The notes beneath the pieces are model-generated. The model had not been told where the DNA came from. It ran no database searches and saw nothing but the letters and a program-made list of their open reading frames with translations. Positions 60,255 to 64,000 of a DNA stretch of 64,000 bases are shown here, in pieces. The translations under genes were made by a program, and so were the position numbers. The stretch comes from Vulcanimicrobiota bacterium (GTDB lineage Bacteria; Vulcanimicrobiota; Xenobia; Xenobiales; JADMJV01). The stretch is taken from assembly GCA_019637395.1 (NCBI GenBank), contig JAHBVR010000023.1:1-64000 (forward strand), read 5' to 3'. How positions within the stretch are numbered: position 1 is the first letter of the stretch; each line of letters starts with the position of its first letter.

Positions 60255-61568
60255 TTGAAGAAAATTCTTACAGCGGGACTGCTGTCCCTGACGTTGGGCC
60301 AGTTGGTCTGGGCCCAGGAAGCGCCGCCGCCCGTGCGTACGCTGCTTCCCAACGGCATCCCCCTGATTGTGCAGGAATCCTACTCGTCGCCCACCGTGTC
60401 GCTCAACATCTTTATCCGCGTCGGCAGTGTCTACGAGAATCCTCAGCACAACGGCATCAGCCACTTCTATGAGCACATGTTCTTTCGCGGCACGCCCACT
60501 CGAACCGGGTTGCAATTCAAACGCGCCATCGAGTCTTTGGGCGGCATTACCAATGCCACCACCGGTCGCGACTATACCCACTTTTACATCAATCTGCCCA
60601 AGCAGTATCTTCGCCAGGGACTGGAATTGCTGGCCGATGCCTACCTCAACGCCGAATGCTCTCAGGAGAGTGTGGAGGCCGAACGCAAGGTGGTGCTCGA
60701 AGAGTACAACCTGGGCTTGAATCAGCCGGCCCGCCTGGTATCCGACAAAATCTACCATCTGGTTTTTTCGAACCATCCATACGGACGGACCATCATCGGC
60801 ACCGAGGACAACCTGAAAAGCGTGGGCCGGGCCGAATTGCTGGCCTTCAAGCGAGACTACTATGTGCCCTCGCGGACCAAACTGGTGGTCACCGGTGACC
60901 TGGATGTCAACGAGGTCCAGATGGAGTGCCGTGATCTGTTTGGAGGTTATAAAGCCTCGGGAACGGTTGAGGACAAAATGGCCGTGCAGACGGTGCCGGC
61001 GGAAACCGTGGTGCTCAATGAAACGACTCGCGGTGGAGGAGGTCAGGTGGCTCTGGCCTTCCTGGGGCCGTCGGCCAAAGAGCATCAGGATGTGCACCGC
61101 GTCGATCTGCTCAGCTTTCTCATCGGCAACGGCAAGGGGAGTCTGTTGGGCAAAGAACTGGATTCGGCCAAATCCGACCTGAACGGGAGCATGGAGTATC
61201 TGACCTCGGCTTTTCCCGGGGTCATCATCATCACCGCCCAATCCAAGCCGGGCCAGGAAGACGAAACCTTGAAGAAAGTGGACGCGGTGCTGGGACGTGT
61301 GCGCCAAGGGGACTTCAGTGACAAAGATTTGGCCCGCGCTAAGAAGACCCTGACCAATCTTTACCGCTTTGGACTGGAAACCAACGCGGGTAAGGCGAGC
61401 AACTGGGGGACCTACGAAACCATCGACAAGATGGATTTCGCCAAAACCTACGCCCAGGACATCAACAAATTAAGCAAAGCCGACCTGTCCGCGGCCGCCG
61501 AAAAGTATTTCTCCCGCAATCACTACCGCCTGGTCTTCAAGTCGGGAAAAGCAGCTGGACCAGGATGA
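60255..61568 (+). CDS. M16 zinc peptidase, catalytic subunit
   Basis: A 437-residue protein from TTG 60255 with AAAGGAG upstream. A signal peptide (ILTAGLLSLTLGQLVWAQ) is followed by the inverted zinc motif HFYEH (HxxEH, about 75-79) and the distal Glu in ERKVVLEEYNLG. VGSVYENPQHNGISHF and SNHPYGRTIIGTEDNL are typical M16B. Probably a periplasmic peptidase. The next gene overlaps by 4 nt and encodes a non-catalytic partner. Confidence 0.9.
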   Translation: MKKILTAGLLSLTLGQLVWAQEAPPPVRTLLPNGIPLIVQESYSSPTVSLNIFIRVGSVYENPQHNGISHFYEHMFFRGTPTRTGLQFKRAIESLGGITNATTGRDYTHFYINLPKQYLRQGLELLADAYLNAECSQESVEAERKVVLEEYNLGLNQPARLVSDKIYHLVFSNHPYGRTIIGTEDNLKSVGRAELLAFKRDYYVPSRTKLVVTGDLDVNEVQMECRDLFGGYKASGTVEDKMAVQTVPAETVVLNETTRGGGGQVALAFLGPSAKEHQDVHRVDLLSFLIGNGKGSLLGKELDSAKSDLNGSMEYLTSAFPGVIIITAQSKPGQEDETLKKVDAVLGRVRQGDFSDKDLARAKKTLTNLYRFGLETNAGKASNWGTYETIDKMDFAKTYAQDINKLSKADLSAAAEKYFSRNHYRLVFKSGKAAGPG

Positions 61569-62947
61569 AAAAACTCGCGCTCGCTCTGGCTTTGACCTGG
61601 CCGGTCTGGTCCCAGCCTCTGCCCGGAAGCATCCATATTTCCGCTCCCAGTGGCTCCTCCAGCCGCTCTCCCGGCGGTGATACGAGCAGTAGCGTGCGGG
61701 CGGCGCGGGCCACCCCGGTGGGTCGGCAGGTGCTCAAAAATGGACTGCGGGTGCTGGTCAACGAGTCTCCTCAGGAAGACATCGTGGCCATGGAATTGCT
61801 GGTGCAAGTTGGCGCCATGGAAGAATCGACCCCGGTGATCGGTATCGAGCAGATCATGCAGGAGCTGCTCACCGAACGAATCAGCATGACCGCCGAGGGC
61901 TCGGACCGGATCGAAGATTGCGCCGCCTCTCTCAAGGTGACTCCCGAGCTCGATTACATGCGGATCAGCCTGGTGAGCACCTCGGGTGACTTTCCCGGCC
62001 TGCTTTCGGCCGTGGCCGACGCTCTGAAAAAACGGCCCCTGGACGAAATCGAACTCGAAAAAATTCGCAAAAAGATTCTGCCCAACCTGGAGTCGCCTCA
62101 GGGAGCCCTGAACGAACTCTATGACATCTTCCGCCAACAGTTCTATCGCTATCATCCCTACAAGCGCAACGGCCGTCTGGCCGAGGGCCTGCTGGAAAGA
62201 TTGCGGGCTCACCAGGTCCAGGCGTTCATGGATCAATACTACGTCGCCAATCGTATCATCGTCTCGATTTCCGGGCGCATTGACCGGACCGTAGCCGTGA
62301 AGATGGTGGAAGATCGCTTTGGCGCTCTGCCCCAAAAGGAAATTCGCAATATGGAAGTGAGCTGGGATCCCAAGCCCACCGAAAAAGAAGTGTTTCTGAC
62401 CGGCGGTGGTCAGTTGGGCTGGCTGTTCGTGGGCTATCCCGCACCCTCCGGCCCGAGCCGGGACTATGCGGCCATGCGGGTGATCAACTCTCTGCTGGGA
62501 GAGGGGCTTTCTTCCCGGCTCTTTACGGAAATCCGCGAGAAGCGCAGCCTGTGTTACGAGCTTGGTTCCATGTACCCGGTGCTCCGGGGGCCTTCGCATT
62601 TTCTTACCTATACCGTGACCAAGCCCGAGCAGGTCTGGCCGGCTCGCAAGCAGTTGCTGGTGGAAATCGACCGCTTGAAGAAGGACGGCATCACCAGGCA
62701 AGAGCTGGAAGAAAGCAAGCGCAAGGTGATCGGGAGCTACTGGCAGGAGCGTGAAACCAACCAGGGGCGCGCTTTCGCCTCGGCCCAGGGGGAGCTGCTG
62801 GGGCTCAGTTACGAGTTCGACAGTCAATTCATGCGCTCGCTGGAGATGGTCACCACCGAGGACGTCAAGGAGGTGGCGCGGCGCTATTTGGACAACGCTA
62901 CCCTTATCGTGGCTCGTCCACGCGGTATCTTTTATTGGGATCTGTGA
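61565..62947 (+). CDS. M16-family non-catalytic partner protein
   Basis: A 460-residue M16 homologue with a signal peptide (KLALALALTWPVWSQ) and a Ser/Gly-rich linker. The zinc motif is missing: at the HxxEH position it reads GIEQIMQELL. The second half keeps the substrate-binding pattern (ALLGEGLSSRLFTEI-type EGLSSRLFTEIREKRSLCYE). Such inactive partners pair with the catalytic subunit (as in mitochondrial MPP alpha/beta). It overlaps the preceding gene (ATGA) and the cmk start by 1 nt. Confidence 0.88.
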   Translation: MKKLALALALTWPVWSQPLPGSIHISAPSGSSSRSPGGDTSSSVRAARATPVGRQVLKNGLRVLVNESPQEDIVAMELLVQVGAMEESTPVIGIEQIMQELLTERISMTAEGSDRIEDCAASLKVTPELDYMRISLVSTSGDFPGLLSAVADALKKRPLDEIELEKIRKKILPNLESPQGALNELYDIFRQQFYRYHPYKRNGRLAEGLLERLRAHQVQAFMDQYYVANRIIVSISGRIDRTVAVKMVEDRFGALPQKEIRNMEVSWDPKPTEKEVFLTGGGQLGWLFVGYPAPSGPSRDYAAMRVINSLLGEGLSSRLFTEIREKRSLCYELGSMYPVLRGPSHFLTYTVTKPEQVWPARKQLLVEIDRLKKDGITRQELEESKRKVIGSYWQERETNQGRAFASAQGELLGLSYEFDSQFMRSLEMVTTEDVKEVARRYLDNATLIVARPRGIFYWDL

Positions 62948-63627
62948 TGAAAAAAGCGAATGTCGCCATCGATGGCTTCGCCGGCAGCGGCAAGACTACC
63001 GTGGCCGTGGAACTGGCCCGCCAATTGGAGCTGGTTTATTTAGATACCGGATTGATGTATCGTTCGGTAGCGCTCCAATGTTTGCGCGAAGGCCTTGACG
63101 CCGGACAGGATGCTGTGCTGGCCTCCCTCATGGAGCGCTTCGAGCTGAAAATGGAAGTGGTGGCCCGACCTCATCCGACCTGCCGCATGATCCTGGGTCG
63201 CGAAGACGTCACCGACGAACTGCATGATCCTCGCGTCACCGCCCTGGTTCCCCAGGTGGCCAGTTGTTCGGCCGTGCGCCGTGAGTTGGTGGCCCGCCAG
63301 CAGGCTTTCGCCCGGCGGGGCGGGGTGGTCATGGTAGGCCGGGACATCGCTTCGGTGGTGCTGCCCGATGCCGAGGTCAAAATCTTTCTGGCCGCCAACC
63401 TGGCCGAACGGGCCCGGCGCCGGTCTCTGGAACTGGCCGCTAAGGGCAGGCACCTGACTCAACAGGAGGTGGAGGCCGATCTGGCTCTGCGCGACAAAAT
63501 CGACAGCGAGCGGGAGGATAGCCCCCTGATCTGCGTGGCGGAGGCCAGGCAAATCGACACCACCGGCCGCACGGTGGCGGAAGTTGTCGACGAAATCTCC
63601 GGCTGGGTGCGCTGTGGGAGCGTTTGA
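62947..63627 (+). CDS. cmk: Cytidylate kinase
   Basis: Phosphorylates CMP and dCMP. A start at ATG 62947 (TGATG overlap) gives 226 residues. P-loop DGFAGSGKTTVAVEL, then LDTGLMYRSVALQCL, the NMP-binding insert, GRDIASVVLPDAEVKIFLAA and the lid RARRRSLELAAKG, then RDKIDSERED. Typical for the family. Confidence 0.95.
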   Translation: MKKANVAIDGFAGSGKTTVAVELARQLELVYLDTGLMYRSVALQCLREGLDAGQDAVLASLMERFELKMEVVARPHPTCRMILGREDVTDELHDPRVTALVPQVASCSAVRRELVARQQAFARRGGVVMVGRDIASVVLPDAEVKIFLAANLAERARRRSLELAAKGRHLTQQEVEADLALRDKIDSEREDSPLICVAEARQIDTTGRTVAEVVDEISGWVRCGSV

Positions 63628-64000
63628 CCCCAAAGGCGCTGTCCTTGTCGAGGTTTTTTCTGAGGGCGCGGCGGCCCGAGCGGGCTTGCAAGCCGGCGAC
63701 CAGATTCTGGCCGTCAACGGAGTTCCTCCAACGGACCTGATGGACTTGATGGATCGGACCTACGCGGGTCCTACCTTTCTCCGGGTGCAGCGCCAACAGG
63801 AGATTCTTGAAATCCCTTTGCCGCGGCTCGAGCATGAGCCATTGGGCGCCGAGTTCTCGGACACGCTTTTCAATCGCGTCAAAACCTGCCGGAACAAGTG
63901 CGTCTTCTGTTTCATGGATCAGATGCCCAAGAAGATGCGCGGGTCCCTCTATTACCGGGACGACGATTATCGGCTCAGCAATTTGCACGGCAACTTCATC
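63614..64000 (+). CDS. PDZ plus radical-SAM DUF512-family protein, partial at right edge
   Basis: A GTG at 63614, inside the end of cmk, opens a frame that continues to the window edge (129 codons). The N-terminus is a PDZ-like domain (VEVFSEGAAARAGLQAGDQI, then LAVNGVPP). This is followed by the radical-SAM start KTCRNKCVFCFMDQ (CxxxCxxC) and MRGSLYYRDDDYRLSNLHGN, the DUF512 signature. The radical-SAM core is truncated by the window. The family has no settled function. Linked to cmk by a 14-nt overlap. Confidence 0.87.
   Translation, partial: MGAFDPKGAVLVEVFSEGAAARAGLQAGDQILAVNGVPPTDLMDLMDRTYAGPTFLRVQRQQEILEIPLPRLEHEPLGAEFSDTLFNRVKTCRNKCVFCFMDQMPKKMRGSLYYRDDDYRLSNLHGNFI

Overview
This is about 64 kb of gene-dense, GC-rich bacterial chromosome (roughly 60% GC by eye). 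About 60 genes lie on both strands with short gaps, frequent 1-14 nt overlaps and many GTG/TTG starts. No prophage, insertion sequence, rRNA operon or CRISPR array was seen. Lipoproteins, periplasmic-type proteases and a lipid-linked sugar transferase suggest a diderm, free-living bacterium. The gene content (paired ADP-glucose pyrophosphorylases, methionine-gamma-lyase-like Alum_res protein, cyanophycinase, Bpt, NrtR, PDZ/radical-SAM DUF512 protein, several orphan proteins) suggests a poorly sampled, deep-branching phylum. I cannot name the lineage from sequence alone.

Layout. 1-13.7 kb: a truncated redoxin, metG, orphan membrane proteins, a MarR regulator, a cNMP-sensing diguanylate cyclase, slyD, two methyltransferases that appear to lack ATG/GTG/TTG starts, a UvrD/PcrA helicase, a tandem catalytic/degenerate GlgC pair and a polysaccharide deacetylase. 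13.8-27 kb: a Lys/Ala-rich orphan, a beta-propeller lipoprotein, ssnA, glyA, a double-PilZ protein, carbamate kinase, tgt, bpt, Alum_res, murI, and nadK divergent from an NrtR-type regulator. 27-38 kb: surface polysaccharide and secretion-related region: manB-manC, a C39-like peptidase, a PglC/PglE/PglF-like trio, a subtilase with a polytopic C-terminal domain, and a DUF7689-like orphan. 38-49 kb: housekeeping (rnhB, rbgA, rplS, asnS, yebC-ruvCAB), a 73-nt tandem repeat array, a decayed toxin-antitoxin locus and cysK-cysE. 49-55 kb: a tightly packed minus-strand operon of a PGI-like protein, a glutamine-synthetase-like ligase, an iron alcohol dehydrogenase, an amino-acid permease and a lipoprotein. 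55-64 kb: HD-GYP phosphodiesterase, a CRP/FNR regulator, cyanophycinase, tRNA-Glu(CUC), gmd, an M16 peptidase pair, cmk and a truncated DUF512 protein.

How the genes fit together. GDP-mannose and deoxysugar supply (manB, manC, gmd) plus the sugar transferase, aminotransferase and dehydratase trio point to glycan or exopolysaccharide assembly. Four genes make, bind or degrade c-di-GMP or sense cyclic nucleotides (GGDEF, double PilZ, HD-GYP, CRP/FNR). The GlgC pair implies glycogen storage and cyanophycinase implies handling of a nitrogen polymer.

The items most worth follow-up are the 49-55 kb operon with a catalytically degenerate PGI fold, the degenerate second GlgC, the non-Sec orphan proteins with Pro/Ala-rich leaders, the 73-nt repeat array, the convergent genes overlapping by 60-146 nt, and the inverted repeat abutting the helicase start codon.
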